In this document: positions 28,460-39,043 of the stretch, piece by piece
How the letters are laid out: every line of letters starts with the position of its first letter
Position numbering within the stretch: position 1 is the stretch's first letter
DNA from: Sulfuracidifex tepidarius
Lineage (GTDB): Archaea; Thermoproteota; Thermoprotei_A; Sulfolobales; Sulfolobaceae
Length of the DNA: 64,000 nt
Assembly: GCF_008326425.1 (NCBI RefSeq)
Contig: NZ_AP018929.1
Span: 1,378,875-1,442,874 of the forward strand
Reading direction: 5' to 3'
The notes under the pieces: model-generated
What the model was told of the DNA's origin: nothing
Databases searched by the model: none
The model's input: only the letters and a program-made list of their open reading frames with translations
Program-made: the position numbers and the translations under genes

Positions 28460-31400
28460 CCTACCACCCCTAGATAAAGAAGAAGTAAAACTAAAAGCAC
28501 TGCTATTCCCCAAGTGTATAATGAAACATAGTTTGATAGTACACCGTTCTGAACTCCCTTATACACTCTAGATCCAAGGCCTACAACAAGAGATGGAATC
28601 ATCTCATTTATGCCTCTATCGAGTACTCCCTTCTCTACGTATCTATAAACTCCGCTGGCGAAGGAGGAATATCCATATCCTATCAAGTCAAAAATTGGGT
28701 AAACCATCCAGCCATAGTATGCGAAGTCTATTAGGGGAGAGATAAATCTAGTAGAGAACTCCCTTACGTAAACAGTTGACAATGCTATTCCCAACAAAGA
28801 GATTCCCAGACCTATAAAATCTATGTAGGTATAGCTCTGAACGTTGGTTACACTACTGAAGTAAGACACAACGTTGGAAACTCCGAGACCTAGGATTATT
28901 GAACCTAAGACTAGGAATGCTGGAGCTATTATCATTAGGGAGTTAACCTTATGACCATGAGCTTCGTGTTCAGAACCCTTCCAGAAGAACGTCTTTATAA
29001 TGTACCTAAGTATATACAATGAGCCTAGGAATTCTATAATAACGTAAAATCCAAAGAAGGTAGAGCTTGACGCCAGATTACCTATGAAGTCATGTGCCCA
29101 GAACCCTGCCAAAGGAGGAATGTTAGCTAAGTTGAGGGCAGCTATTAACTGGAGCACGAAGACTGGGGTAAGTACCTTATACAGCTGTGGATAAGATTGT
29201 ATGTATCTGTTCTCTGTGAAATGAATAACAGATCCAGCGTTCATGAATAGTGAAGCCTTATAGAGACCGTGAGCGAACATCTGAATTAGGCCTACCACTA
29301 TCCCCACTGTTGGGACTCCTAATACGACTCCAACAGAAGATGAGAACAACATCAAGGAAATCTGGTCTGCAGTTGAGTTAGCTAGTATCACTTTCTGTTC
29401 CCTGCTAACCAATGCATTCACACTGGTGTATATCGCAGTGAAGATGGCTAGAGATGCCACTATGTAAAAGAAAGGCGAAGAGTAAACCGTAAACTTCATG
29501 TAAGGAAATAGCAGGAAGGAGAGTATTGCTCCTAAATTTACCATGGTAGCAGCATGGATGAGCGAGCTCACTGGCGTTGGACCTGTCATTGCGGTAAGGA
29601 GCCACTGCGTGAACGGAAACTGTGCGCTCTTTGAGAGACCTCCTAGGAACAGAACAAGGAATATCACCCATACGTAGGGCATTGACGAGATGGTTGTTAT
29701 GGCTTCGGTTATACTCCTCCCGTCAAAGGAATTGAAAAGAAGGGAAATTCCTCCGTTCTGATTCCCTGTGGCAACGTACATTAGGTAACCCAAGCCCATC
29801 AGGAAGCCTACGTCTGCAGCCCTAGTAAATATGAGAGCTCTAATTCCGCTCACCGTAGGACGGGAAAGGAAGGGTATGCCTAAAACCTTCCTTCCGAAGT
29901 CGCCCACTACGTTCTTGTCGTTATCGTCTAGCCAATAGCTTATTAGCCCATACGATGCAAGGCTCGTACCTTCCCATCCTGCTACAAGCGTGAACACGTT
30001 ATCAGATAGAACTGCCATTAACATGAACGATACGAATATGCCGAAGAAACCCCAGTATCTCCTTAGAACCGAATCTTCCTTCATGTAACCTACACTGTAT
30101 ATTGAAATGAAGAAAGACAGTCCAGCCACAAAGATAGCGAGGATAGATTGCAGAAGCGTTGTACTGAATTGAAGGTATCCTAAAGAGAATGTGAATGATG
30201 GTGAGTAGAACAGAGGGTTTCCAAGGTTACGGACTAGGAAGTAAAGTGAAAACACCATTGAGAGACCTATGGTAACGACGTTTATTGCTCCTCTAATGTC
30301 CTGGTTCAAAGACCTTGGCGTTGAAAGAGCTATCAGTGAACCTAACGCTGGCATGAAAACTACAAGAGGCAAAAGAACGGAGTTGGATCCTATCCCTTGA
30401 ATAAAGTTATAGAATGAAAGGTCTGTCAGCTGTGGGAAGAAGAACAGTAAAACGCTTATGAAAGCTATAACGAACATAGGTATGGAATACTCCTTCGCTC
30501 CATCTATCTCCTTAGCGCGTTTGATCCCTGAGTAGACTTTTTTGAACAATAATCCTCCGTACGCAGACGATATTGCAATTGCTATGAAAAGAAGTAAGAG
30601 AAGGGTCACGAACCAACCCACTCCTATCACGTTGTAAGTCTCCCCAGCTGCAAATATGAGGAGGGCTTCACTAATGAGCCCTACAGAAGGAGGAAGCCCT
30701 AGGATGTTGAGTATCCCTATGAAAGACAGTGTAGTATGCAGAGGAGAAGTCTTGAACAGCCCTCCGAGTTCATTAATGTTCCTATTCTCTATCTCAGTGA
30801 TTGAAGCGCCCGCACTCATGAAGAGGAGAGCCTTTCCTAATCCATGTGATACGTAGATCAGTACAGACGCTAAAATTCCTATTGGAAGGAAGGAGACATT
30901 GTTGGACAATCCTAACAAGAAAGAAATCGACGCACCCAGTAACATGTAACCCATCTGAGATACGCTAGAGTAAGCCAGAAACCTCTTGAAGTCTGATTGA
31001 GAAATTGCGTTAATCCCACCGTAAATCATTGTTATTAAAGCCCATCCTATGAAGACTGGCGCAAGAAGTGACATGGAAGGGAAGAGGTAGTAATAAATTA
31101 TTACGACGAATACGCCTAATCCTACCATATTGGGGCTTAACAAGACAGACACGGGTGTAGGGGCCTCGCCGTGAGCGTACGGTAACCATACGTTGAAGCC
31201 GGCCATGGCTCCCTTCACGAACATTCCTACTACAGCTATCACGAATAAGAGGTACGCGAAATTCACAGACGAGTAGCTATAGAGCGTGTCATAAGAAGAG
31301 TATATGTCCATCCTCCCGCTCTCCAGTCCAATTATGATTATAGATGCAAGAAGGAGGATCGTTCCCACATGCGTCCAGATGAAGTACATCAAGCTTATTC

Positions 31401-31848
31401 TCTTCCTGTCGCCGTACCCGTAAACCGCTATTAAGACGAAGGAAGTAACTAGAGCCACTTCAAGGAAGATATACAGTTCCAATAAGTTAGTCGATAACAC
31501 TACGTAAAGCATTGATACCGCGAATAGAGTGAACATGCCGTAATAGAGTCCCCAACTTTCACTCCCTTCGAACTTGTGCTTCATGTACCTTAGAGAGTAA
31601 GGTACGGTAGCTAGGGTAACTACCAGGATTGTGACTATGAAGGGAAAGTTGAGGTCGTTCACTACTAGTCCAAAATTTCCTATGTAAGAACCCACGGAGA
31701 AGGTCTCAAATAGACCGTACTTGAAAAGGAAATACACGTTTAACGCTATTGATACTCCCGATACTATTGAGGCTATTTTCTTGTCTTTGACTAAGAGGAT
31801 CGAAGAAGCCAACACGAGACTTATAATTAAAATGATAAATCCTAACAT
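28456..31848 (-). CDS. Fused complex I antiporter subunits NuoM + NuoL
   Basis: A single 1130-residue frame with two antiporter modules. Residues 1 to about 480 resemble NuoM (GAMAGFNVWLPYAHGEAPTP, DFKRFLAYSSVSQMGYMLLG, HGLGKALLFMSAG). Residues about 490-1130 resemble NuoL, including its N-terminal half, the signature SAQFPFTQWLLTAMTGPTP, SSLIHAATMVNLGAI, FAHGLYKASLFMNAG and a long C-terminal region for the lateral helix. These are normally separate genes. No stop or frame change separates the modules. It sits between nuoK and nuoN in order. Confidence 0.88.
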   Translation of the reverse strand: MLGFIILIISLVLASSILLVKDKKIASIVSGVSIALNVYFLFKYGLFETFSVGSYIGNFGLVVNDLNFPFIVTILVVTLATVPYSLRYMKHKFEGSESWGLYYGMFTLFAVSMLYVVLSTNLLELYIFLEVALVTSFVLIAVYGYGDRKRISLMYFIWTHVGTILLLASIIIIGLESGRMDIYSSYDTLYSYSSVNFAYLLFVIAVVGMFVKGAMAGFNVWLPYAHGEAPTPVSVLLSPNMVGLGVFVVIIYYYLFPSMSLLAPVFIGWALITMIYGGINAISQSDFKRFLAYSSVSQMGYMLLGASISFLLGLSNNVSFLPIGILASVLIYVSHGLGKALLFMSAGASITEIENRNINELGGLFKTSPLHTTLSFIGILNILGLPPSVGLISEALLIFAAGETYNVIGVGWFVTLLLLLFIAIAISSAYGGLLFKKVYSGIKRAKEIDGAKEYSIPMFVIAFISVLLFFFPQLTDLSFYNFIQGIGSNSVLLPLVVFMPALGSLIALSTPRSLNQDIRGAINVVTIGLSMVFSLYFLVRNLGNPLFYSPSFTFSLGYLQFSTTLLQSILAIFVAGLSFFISIYSVGYMKEDSVLRRYWGFFGIFVSFMLMAVLSDNVFTLVAGWEGTSLASYGLISYWLDDNDKNVVGDFGRKVLGIPFLSRPTVSGIRALIFTRAADVGFLMGLGYLMYVATGNQNGGISLLFNSFDGRSITEAITTISSMPYVWVIFLVLFLGGLSKSAQFPFTQWLLTAMTGPTPVSSLIHAATMVNLGAILSFLLFPYMKFTVYSSPFFYIVASLAIFTAIYTSVNALVSREQKVILANSTADQISLMLFSSSVGVVLGVPTVGIVVGLIQMFAHGLYKASLFMNAGSVIHFTENRYIQSYPQLYKVLTPVFVLQLIAALNLANIPPLAGFWAHDFIGNLASSSTFFGFYVIIEFLGSLYILRYIIKTFFWKGSEHEAHGHKVNSLMIIAPAFLVLGSIILGLGVSNVVSYFSSVTNVQSYTYIDFIGLGISLLGIALSTVYVREFSTRFISPLIDFAYYGWMVYPIFDLIGYGYSSFASGVYRYVEKGVLDRGINEMIPSLVVGLGSRVYKGVQNGVLSNYVSLYTWGIAVLLVLLLLYLGVVG

Positions 31849-31852
31849 TTTT

Positions 31853-32140
31853 TCAATCCACCTCGAGAGAACCCTTTTGTCTATAATAGAGGATTATGGC
31901 CGCGAAAGCGACCACTACTTCTGTTAATGCCATCCCAATGGCAAATATAGAAAAAATTATAGGCTTATAAAGCAAACCTACAATGAGAGAAACTGAAAAA
32001 AGAAACAGGAGTGATGCATTTAATATAATCTCAGAAGATAACAAAACTCTAATCACGTTCTTGCTGACTATTATCCCGTATAGACCTACAGCCACCAGGA
32101 CTATTGAGAGAGATAAACTCATGTATCCTATCAGTATCAT
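31853..32140 (-). CDS. nuoK: Complex I subunit NuoK
   Basis: A 95-residue subunit with three membrane segments. The second helix has [17 protein letters not shown], containing the conserved buried Glu of NuoK, and the third has [18 protein letters not shown] with a second conserved Glu. It is 1 base from nuoJ and 4 bases from the fused M-L gene. Confidence 0.93.
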   Translation of the reverse strand: MILIGYMSLSLSIVLVAVGLYGIIVSKNVIRVLLSSEIILNASLLFLFSVSLIVGLLYKPIIFSIFAIGMALTEVVVAFAAIILYYRQKGSLEVD

Positions 32141-32141
32141 T

Positions 32142-32642
32142 TTAATCCCTCCTGGCTAAAGTTATGGCTTCTATCAGGGTTGTAAGCAGAGCTATCACTA
32201 ACACCACTGCGGGAAACCAAAAGCCACTTAGAAGGTCGTCTGCAAGCTGTTGGAGAGAGACTGGAGATATTTCAGGGCTCGAAGACGATGATAGACCTAA
32301 TATAACAGAAAGGAATAGGACTACAGCGGAAACTGCGACAGCAATTCCAGAAGGAGTTACTTGCTCCTGTTTGGCGTATAAATCCTTGAATATGACCATG
32401 GATACCGACAAGAAGACTACTGTAGCTCCAACGTAAAGGAGTATATGGAAAGCTGAATAGATGGAGTAAGACGCAGGAGCTAGATCAGCTATTAAAACTG
32501 CTATGGATATGCCTAAGAAGGCTAACGCTACTGCAGAATAGAATACATTCTTAGAGTTTAATATAAATATAGCAGAAATAATAGACACTATAGAGAATAT
32601 TCCAAATATCACAACCTGAAGTATATCACTCGTCAGGAACAT
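32142..32642 (-). CDS. nuoJ: Complex I subunit NuoJ
   Basis: A 166-residue membrane subunit with five predicted helices. The third helix region [21 protein letters not shown] carries the flexible glycine-containing segment typical of NuoJ. It overlaps nuoI by 17 bases. Confidence 0.9.
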   Translation of the reverse strand: MFLTSDILQVVIFGIFSIVSIISAIFILNSKNVFYSAVALAFLGISIAVLIADLAPASYSIYSAFHILLYVGATVVFLSVSMVIFKDLYAKQEQVTPSGIAVAVSAVVLFLSVILGLSSSSSPEISPVSLQQLADDLLSGFWFPAVVLVIALLTTLIEAITLARRD

Positions 32643-33339
32643 ATTTTATCCCCTTCTTCTCATCTATTACAGTTTTCATCTTCTTAACAGGTCTTTCTAG
32701 TGAAAGAGGCTGGTCGAAGTTTCTATTGAATTTGTCAGGCGAGAACACTAGATCTCTCCTATTGGAGAAAGCAGCGTCGTGAACCCTGGTCTCCTTTAAA
32801 GCGTCAACAGGACATACATCGACACAGAACCCACAAAAGACACATCTACCATAGTTTATAATTGGAATCTTCTTTCCTTCATCAGTGGTCATCTTCATCG
32901 CATCAGCAGGACATATGAGAGCACACAAAGTACATCCTATGCATACGTCCTTATAGAGTCTGATCATTCCGCGGTATCCCGTTGGAAGGGAAAGGGCTTC
33001 CTCAGGGTAGAACAGGGTTATTCTCTGTGGCTTCACCAAGTATTTCATCCCAGTACCTATGCTTTTCACATGATCTGCGAATAGTTTAGCCGGATTAGTT
33101 CTGGAATATTCCTTGAAAACCGGTTGAACCTTGCCTTGCTTTTGCGTCTTTGTAGCAGGCGCGCCGGGCTGATTTCCTTGCTTTTGTGCCTGCCCTACAG
33201 GAGCATTCTGATTTCCAGGAGCGCTAGCAGGAGGTTTGCTGGCCGCTTGAGGTTGATTGCCCTGCTGTTGGCTTCCCTGATTCTGATTTCCCTGTGAACT
33301 TTTATTTTCCTTCTTTTCCTCATCCTTCTTTACAGCCAT
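32626..33339 (-). CDS. nuoI: Complex I ferredoxin subunit NuoI with Q/N/G/P-rich N-terminus
   Basis: A 237-residue subunit. Two 4Fe-4S motifs are intact: C133, C136, C139, C143 and C166, C169, C172, C176, the N6a/N6b clusters linking the electron entry to the quinone module. Residues 1 to about 72 are a low-complexity tail of Gln, Asn, Gly, Pro, Ala and Lys (for example [18 protein letters not shown]), with no counterpart in ordinary NuoI of about 160 residues. It overlaps nuoH by 10 bases. Confidence 0.92.
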   Translation of the reverse strand: MAVKKDEEKKENKSSQGNQNQGSQQQGNQPQAASKPPASAPGNQNAPVGQAQKQGNQPGAPATKTQKQGKVQPVFKEYSRTNPAKLFADHVKSIGTGMKYLVKPQRITLFYPEEALSLPTGYRGMIRLYKDVCIGCTLCALICPADAMKMTTDEGKKIPIINYGRCVFCGFCVDVCPVDALKETRVHDAAFSNRRDLVFSPDKFNRNFDQPLSLERPVKKMKTVIDEKKGIKYVPDE

Positions 33340-34403
33340 AAGTAACCCACCACCATTCCTATTACGAGAGAAAATAACGAAAGGGGAAATAAATACTTCC
33401 AGCCACCCCTTAAAGCTTGATCTATTCTGTACCTAGCGTAAACTGACCTGAGAAACACCGCAAAAAGCACAACTAATGCTGCTTTGAACACAGTGAATAC
33501 CAGACCAGGAAAGCCAGAGAATGGTAACCATCCACCCAAGAATAGATCTACAAATAAAAGTGCATACACTAGGTTCACTATATAGGAACCCGCCATATTA
33601 AGGACGAATAGGAACCCGCTGTATTCTGTATAAGGACCTATCACCACTTCTGTCTCGGCCTCAACTATATCGAAGGGGAACCTAGAGCTTCCTATTAACA
33701 TTGCAACAAGGAAGACGAACGCTGCCACTGGATTCGCTACGAACCCTGGAATACCGCTTTCAACTATCCTTGCTATGTCCAGAGTGTGATATTCAAGAGC
33801 TAAGGACAGAGTAGACATAAGAATAAGGACGTCATAAGATACCGAGAGAAACGTCTCCCTAAGTGCTCCGACTATTGCAAACCTATTGTTAGTTACCCAT
33901 CCAAGGAAAACTACGAAAACTGGGTAAATTGCTTCAAGACCGAGGATAATTATCAGATTATACGAAGTGAAATAGCCAGCTACAACTCCTAGATCAAGCC
34001 TTTTGTCGAGGAAAGAGAAATAGTAAGGCGAGAAGATGGATCCAGTCCTAGGTATTACTGAAACTGGTATTAACACTATCGGGAGGAACGAAACTACTAG
34101 GACTAGGATAGGACTGAGTATGTAAAGAGTTTTATTGACCGTATTTGGTATTATCATTTCAGAGAACACGAACTTAAGAGCGTCGGCAAAGAGCTGAAGG
34201 AAACCTCCTATTCTCTTCGAGGCGTAGTAAGGACCGACCCTCATCTGAACCCTCGCTGCTGCCTTTCTTTCGAACCAGATTACAAAGAGTAGGAAGACTA
34301 ACGCGAAGATTGCCCCTGGGAATATAACTGTAACAAAAAACGAAGGATAGAATATGTAAAATTTGAGGATAGATAAAATTGATAAGAAGTTCACGTCTTT
34401 CAC
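33330..34403 (-). CDS. nuoH: Complex I subunit NuoH
   Basis: A 357-residue membrane subunit forming part of the quinone chamber. It shows [35 protein letters not shown], the diagnostic RxGP motif, and the acidic loop [21 protein letters not shown]. It begins with a 4-base overlap on the nuoD stop. Confidence 0.94.
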   Translation of the reverse strand: MKDVNFLSILSILKFYIFYPSFFVTVIFPGAIFALVFLLFVIWFERKAAARVQMRVGPYYASKRIGGFLQLFADALKFVFSEMIIPNTVNKTLYILSPILVLVVSFLPIVLIPVSVIPRTGSIFSPYYFSFLDKRLDLGVVAGYFTSYNLIIILGLEAIYPVFVVFLGWVTNNRFAIVGALRETFLSVSYDVLILMSTLSLALEYHTLDIARIVESGIPGFVANPVAAFVFLVAMLIGSSRFPFDIVEAETEVVIGPYTEYSGFLFVLNMAGSYIVNLVYALLFVDLFLGGWLPFSGFPGLVFTVFKAALVVLFAVFLRSVYARYRIDQALRGGWKYLFPLSLFSLVIGMVVGYLWL

Positions 34404-35605
34404 CTGTCTGCCTCTGGCGGGAAGTAATCGAAGCTTCCATAGACCGAGACCAAGTCTGCGAACCTTGAGCCTTTAAGCAGCTGCTTGAAAGCGTATATCA
34501 TCCTATAGGAGGGAGTTATCATCCTCAGCCTGAATGGTTTTGGAGAACCGTCACTTACCAAGTAGTAGAATAGCTCACCGCGTGCAGCTTCTACCCTTGA
34601 GGAAGCCTCTCCCTTCGGTGGCCTAAAAGACGCATAATACCCAGGCAGGACTATCCTGTGCTGTCCTTCCCAGTACTTCTTGAGCCTTATCGGGGGTATT
34701 TGCTTGAAGAACCTGTCCGACAAGATGTTCCCCTCTGGTAAGTCCTTCATTATCTGCTCAAGGATCCTCATGCTCTGTTCCATTTCGTCTAGCCTCACTA
34801 AACCTCTGGCTAACCCGTCACCTTCCTTATATACTGGAATTTCGAAATCCAGGCTTGAGTATGCCGCATAAGGCTCATCCTTTCTAACGTCAAAAGGTAC
34901 TCCTGAGGCTCTAAGGTTAGGTCCTACAGCCCCCCACTCTATAGCTTTCTCCTTAGTCATTACACCAACATTCTCTAGCCTAGCTCTTATCGTAGGATTA
35001 TAGAAGAATATCTTTCTCCAGTCCTCCAGTTTCCTTCTTGTGTAATCTATAGCTTTCTTGGTCATCTCCATTATCGCAGGCGATATATCCCTTCTGACGC
35101 CTCCTGGTATTATATATGAATTAGTTACTCTAGCTCCAGTTAACGCCTCGAGGATAGTGACCCATACCTCCCTATCTCCGAAACCCCACATGAATGCTGT
35201 TGAATGTCCTAGAAAGATCCCAAGAATACCTAAACCGTAGAGGTGGCTCGCTATCCTGTTAACTTCAGCTGCGAAGCTTCTCAGGTACTGCGCCCTTTCT
35301 GGAACGTCAGTCGCTATTATTTTCTCGACTGCCATGACGTAGCCTAAATTCATGTGAATCGAATCAAGGATAGCAGGCCTTTCTACTAAAGGTATTAAGT
35401 GCATATAATTTCTGTTCTCTGAAAGTTTCTCAACGGCTCTATGGACATATCCCACGTCGAGCTCAGCATCTTCAATTATGTCACCGTTGAGCTTCACGTA
35501 GATCCTCATGTGCCCAGAGCCAGGGTGTTGGGGCCCTACATTAAGTTCACCCTCTACTGGAACTATATCTATTTCCATCCCAGAGGAGGAAAGTATTTTA
35601 TCCAT
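34400..35605 (-). CDS. nuoD: Complex I 49-kDa subunit NuoD
   Basis: A 401-residue hydrophilic subunit at the quinone site, related to NiFe-hydrogenase large subunits but lacking the metal-binding cysteines. Seen: [20 protein letters not shown], the [25 protein letters not shown] block, and [35 protein letters not shown] 35603-35605 lies one base after the nuoC stop; the frame is open slightly further upstream, within nuoC. Confidence 0.94.
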   Translation of the reverse strand: MDKILSSSGMEIDIVPVEGELNVGPQHPGSGHMRIYVKLNGDIIEDAELDVGYVHRAVEKLSENRNYMHLIPLVERPAILDSIHMNLGYVMAVEKIIATDVPERAQYLRSFAAEVNRIASHLYGLGILGIFLGHSTAFMWGFGDREVWVTILEALTGARVTNSYIIPGGVRRDISPAIMEMTKKAIDYTRRKLEDWRKIFFYNPTIRARLENVGVMTKEKAIEWGAVGPNLRASGVPFDVRKDEPYAAYSSLDFEIPVYKEGDGLARGLVRLDEMEQSMRILEQIMKDLPEGNILSDRFFKQIPPIRLKKYWEGQHRIVLPGYYASFRPPKGEASSRVEAARGELFYYLVSDGSPKPFRLRMITPSYRMIYAFKQLLKGSRFADLVSVYGSFDYFPPEADR

Positions 35606-35606
35606 A

Positions 35607-36086
35607 TCAGACTGGCTTGTCAACGAAAACACCTTCTAACTTAATCTTGAATGATTTCCTCAAGGGGTAGACTCCCTCGAAGTCTTCCGGGAGGAACATC
35701 CTCCTCATGTCCGGGTTTCCTTCAAAAAATATTCCTAACATTTCGTAAGTTTCTCTTTCTCCAGTCCAAGCACTCTCATACACTGAATAAAGTGAAGGTA
35801 TCTGTGGGTCTTCGTATTTCGTGGAAGTCCTCAGAGCCACGATAGCGCTCGTTAAGTCCTTGTCTGAATAAGAGGACAAGTGATAAACGACCTCAAATCT
35901 GGATTCCTCTGCATAATCCATTCCCGTCACTGATATGACGTGATCTAGTCCCTTGCTTTTCAAAATAGATGCTACTTCCCTCAGTTTCTCCTTTTCCACA
36001 GTAATTCCGAGTCTGTTCTGTGATTCCATCTTTACCTGAATTTTTGAGGCTTGAATTTCTTTCATTAAATCGTTTAGGTTAGTCAT
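35607..36086 (-). CDS. nuoC: Complex I 30-kDa subunit NuoC
   Basis: A 159-residue peripheral subunit. The C-terminal signature [42 protein letters not shown] is typical. It starts with a 4-base overlap on the nuoA stop. A nuoB gene would normally stand between nuoA and nuoC, but here there is none. Confidence 0.93.
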   Translation of the reverse strand: MTNLNDLMKEIQASKIQVKMESQNRLGITVEKEKLREVASILKSKGLDHVISVTGMDYAEESRFEVVYHLSSYSDKDLTSAIVALRTSTKYEDPQIPSLYSVYESAWTGERETYEMLGIFFEGNPDMRRMFLPEDFEGVYPLRKSFKIKLEGVFVDKPV

Positions 36087-36472
36087 CTTCTCAACTCCCA
36101 GTTGACTATGATGTTTATCTGCTTTATGGCGTAATTAAGCATTGGATAGAGAACTACTATGAAGGTCCCAACTATAGCCGTGAGATCCCTGAACAATATC
36201 AAGTTGGAAGTGTAAGCAGCTGAAGCTACCAAGAACAGAAACACTATCAATGGCTCAAGGGTAGTGTAAATCAGCAAGTATCCATAGTATTGAAGAGGAA
36301 ACCATAGCCTACCTTCTCCTGTAGGTATGTTTCCAGCCTCGAATCTACTCACTTTCACCGGATTAGGCTCGGAAGGCACTATGAGGGATATTATCCTGTA
36401 CCCCCCATATCCCGCTCCGAAGAATATCAGTATAGGAAGACCGAAGGCTAGAAACGCCTGCGTTAGAGCCAT
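36083..36472 (-). CDS. nuoA: Complex I subunit NuoA
   Basis: A 129-residue membrane subunit with three helices. [39 protein letters not shown] contains the loop and the conserved acidic helix. It is the first gene of the operon; TATA-like CTTTTTAAACA lies about 60 bases upstream, so this transcript may have a leader. Confidence 0.9.
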   Translation of the reverse strand: MALTQAFLAFGLPILIFFGAGYGGYRIISLIVPSEPNPVKVSRFEAGNIPTGEGRLWFPLQYYGYLLIYTTLEPLIVFLFLVASAAYTSNLILFRDLTAIVGTFIVVLYPMLNYAIKQINIIVNWELRR

Positions 36473-36565
36473 AGCTCTTCTACTACACGTTAAAGAAGAA
36501 AAAAAGAGTGTGTTTCAAAAGTTTGTTTAAAAAGTTTAGATACCTACAAACATGTATCGGTGTAA

Positions 36566-37327
36566 CTAGAAGTGTTTCGAATTTGAAATGCACTTTACTA
36601 TACCGTCTCTAGGCACGCCTTCAATACAACGTTGAGATATAAACTCTTGTTCAACACTTAAGTTGTCTAGTGTGACTGGGGTATTTCTAATGAAATTTTC
36701 GTGGATGATACAGGACGGACCAGCATACTTGAAGAGACGTGGGTGGACTCTCTTGACCTCTTCGAGCATAGACCACGCTATCTTCCTGATCTCCCATTGC
36801 GCCCGTGAACAGAGACGGAGGGAGAAGAAGTTGTAAAGTTCGCGTGCATTCATGGTTATCACGATGTTAGTGTTGACCCCGTTTGGCAGAACGTATCTGG
36901 CGTCTTCCTCCGGGACACCTTGAGAAAGGAGAGAGTAGTATTCCTTATAAACCTCTCTGTACGCCTCGTCATATGCCTTCCTTACGTTCTCTCTCTTCTC
37001 TGCAGATGGCGGCATCACAGGATCATAGTACTCATCAACGGGCTTAGCGAAGCGGTGTGACATCTGAGTGTAAGACGCTACACGATGCCTAACAAGCTGG
37101 TGAGAGGCTACACGTGAAATACCCTCTACGGAGAACGTATAAACGCTATGCTCTAGGGGAGACCAGTAGCCGTGCAGGACGGCGTCCTCAATCCAAGTGT
37201 CAACTTCCTCATCTGTCATGCTCTTCTCGTGATGCTCCCATCCTTTTCTGCTCCTACTCATCTTTGACGCTATCGCAACTACCCGTTCCCCGTCTTGAGT
37301 ATAAGATACGAGTTTTACAAAGAACAT
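36566..37327 (-). CDS. thyX: Flavin-dependent thymidylate synthase ThyX
   Basis: A 253-residue FAD enzyme that methylates dUMP with methylene-tetrahydrofolate (or its archaeal equivalent) and NADPH. The ThyX motif RHR-x7-S-x-R is read as [15 protein letters not shown]. Near the C-terminus, [17 protein letters not shown] is the conserved substrate-binding helix. It is a single gene between the nuo operon and a DUF2175 gene. Confidence 0.94.
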   Translation of the reverse strand: MFFVKLVSYTQDGERVVAIASKMSRSRKGWEHHEKSMTDEEVDTWIEDAVLHGYWSPLEHSVYTFSVEGISRVASHQLVRHRVASYTQMSHRFAKPVDEYYDPVMPPSAEKRENVRKAYDEAYREVYKEYYSLLSQGVPEEDARYVLPNGVNTNIVITMNARELYNFFSLRLCSRAQWEIRKIAWSMLEEVKRVHPRLFKYAGPSCIIHENFIRNTPVTLDNLSVEQEFISQRCIEGVPRDGIVKCISNSKHF

Positions 37328-37521
37328 TTTATACAGATATGAAATTTGATGAGTTAGGGCTTTAAGGTATTTTGCTTCTAAACGAGTACTCTTCTTCCTC
37401 TAAACGATAATGATTGCGTTAAATAAGTGTCGTTTTCATATAGGAGGATATAACCTTAAAAACAGGATTGTGCTACATTCCTTTCTGTTTTATCATAGTA
37501 AAATAGAGCAAAATAAAAAAA

Positions 37522-37854
37522 TTACTCTTCAATTTGACTTAAATTAGAGGCTAATCTGGTGAGAACGCCTGACTGCTTCTCAGCGTCCTTTTCTATTTGA
37601 TCTAAGCTCTTCTTTATTTCCTCATTTGCGATTGACGACATGGTCTTCTTGTATTCGGTAATCCTCAGCAATTCCTTCTCTAGCATATCTAGAACGACCT
37701 TCATTTCCTCTGGAGGAACCTTTGAGGTCTTTATCGCTCTATCCCTGAAACATGTGTAATGGACGACCCCACTTTTCATGAAGGTAAAAAGTTCGTCCCA
37801 GTATATCGTATTCCCACAAAACGCGCAAGCCCACTTTGTTGCTGGTCTGGACAT
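37522..37854 (-). CDS. DUF2175 zinc-binding protein
   Basis: A 110-residue protein. The N-terminal half has CAFCGN and a later HYTCFRDRA, a small zinc-binding fold of the DUF2175 family found in Sulfolobales and related archaea; the second half is helical. Function is unknown, though members have been annotated near metal-handling genes. It diverges from the next gene with only 46 bases between start codons. Confidence 0.7.
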   Translation of the reverse strand: MSRPATKWACAFCGNTIYWDELFTFMKSGVVHYTCFRDRAIKTSKVPPEEMKVVLDMLEKELLRITEYKKTMSSIANEEIKKSLDQIEKDAEKQSGVLTRLASNLSQIEE

Positions 37855-37900
37855 CAGAAGAAGTAGAAATTAAATACAAATAAGTGTTACGCTTTACCTA

Positions 37901-39043
37901 ATGATAAACAGTAAGATTTTAGAGGACTCTAAGTTTTACGATAAACTGATTGCAGTCGAGTTTGAAACTGACCGAAATGAAAAGGTAGACGAAGCCATTG
38001 ACTCCTTCAATGATAAACTGATAAAAGTCAAGATTGATGCCGGGGAATATCTTCAGTATGCTTTGAGACTGACCGGAGGAAGATACCCCACTATAGCTAT
38101 ACTGTCGCCTGAGATGAACGTCATTTCAATAATAGATAAAATAGAAGACGACTTAACCAGAATAATAAGGAACAGCATAGATGCGTATAAGTTCAAGGGT
38201 TATAAGGGTATACCACTCACGGATTTCGTACCAATTCCCGTGGATCCAGACCCGTCACTTTTCTTCAACTCGATAAACGCTATGCTGAGGGGGTACAAGG
38301 TAGACTTGAGGGGAATGGAAGTATTCAATACCTATTGTAATGTCTACCCAGAATATAACAAAATGAAGGAAAAAATTAATGTCGATTCAGACGTTATGGT
38401 ACTCCTCGGGAAAGGAGATCTAAAGGAATCACCGTACACCGCGCAATTGTCTTTACAAGTCTACTACGGACTGAGGAAAGTAGACGATATACTGGATCTG
38501 ATAAGTCCTGACGGTGAGGTTTTCAGGAGCAAAAGGAAGGAAAACAAGGGACTCCTAATAGATGAAGCGTACGCAGGCAATGCGCTCATTAACGAATATG
38601 AAAGAACGGGCAGGGAAGAGTTCCTCAACAAGTCCCTGAAAATAGAGAATTTCATCATGAGTAACCTCAGACATGAGAAAGGCTTCATGGACGTCGTCAA
38701 ATCGGATAAGATCACCGAGCACGTAGTTCTAGAGCCTTTAGCAAACGCAGAGGCTTCGATCTTCTTCGCTAAGCTTTTCAACGTATTAGGGGATCAGAAG
38801 TACGCAGAGGCTTCAAGACTCTCCATGGCTTGTGCTAACGGAGGTGCGCCAAATAGCGTAGAAGTGCAGGAAAGGATAATGTCAGCCTACATGAAGTTGA
38901 ATGAAGGAATCAAGAGCAACGACCCCTCTTTGCTAGGAAAGGATTGCAGAATAGAGATACCCAAAGAGAAACCCGATTGCAGACTTAAACAAGACGATAA
39001 GTGCTACGATGACCTGTCATCGATTCCTTTCAAATCCTTTTAA
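37901..39043 (+). CDS. YyaL/DUF255-like protein with degenerate thioredoxin domain
   Basis: A 380-residue protein. Residues 1-75 look like a thioredoxin fold (LIKVKIDAGEYLQYALRL, then GGRYPTIAILSPE with the cis-proline), but the CxxC redox pair is missing. Residues 215-330 (LLIDEAYAGNALINEYERTGREEFLNK) resemble the alpha/alpha-barrel of the YyaL/SPATA20 family. It is half the length of full members (about 650-700). Three cysteines cluster near the C-terminus. Function is unknown. Confidence 0.55.
   Translation: MINSKILEDSKFYDKLIAVEFETDRNEKVDEAIDSFNDKLIKVKIDAGEYLQYALRLTGGRYPTIAILSPEMNVISIIDKIEDDLTRIIRNSIDAYKFKGYKGIPLTDFVPIPVDPDPSLFFNSINAMLRGYKVDLRGMEVFNTYCNVYPEYNKMKEKINVDSDVMVLLGKGDLKESPYTAQLSLQVYYGLRKVDDILDLISPDGEVFRSKRKENKGLLIDEAYAGNALINEYERTGREEFLNKSLKIENFIMSNLRHEKGFMDVVKSDKITEHVVLEPLANAEASIFFAKLFNVLGDQKYAEASRLSMACANGGAPNSVEVQERIMSAYMKLNEGIKSNDPSLLGKDCRIEIPKEKPDCRLKQDDKCYDDLSSIPFKSF

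Noticed and set aside
37328-37521. Possible small gene or RNA between thyX and DUF2175
   Set aside because: Only AT-rich sequence with scattered stops; no conserved-looking frame or structure.
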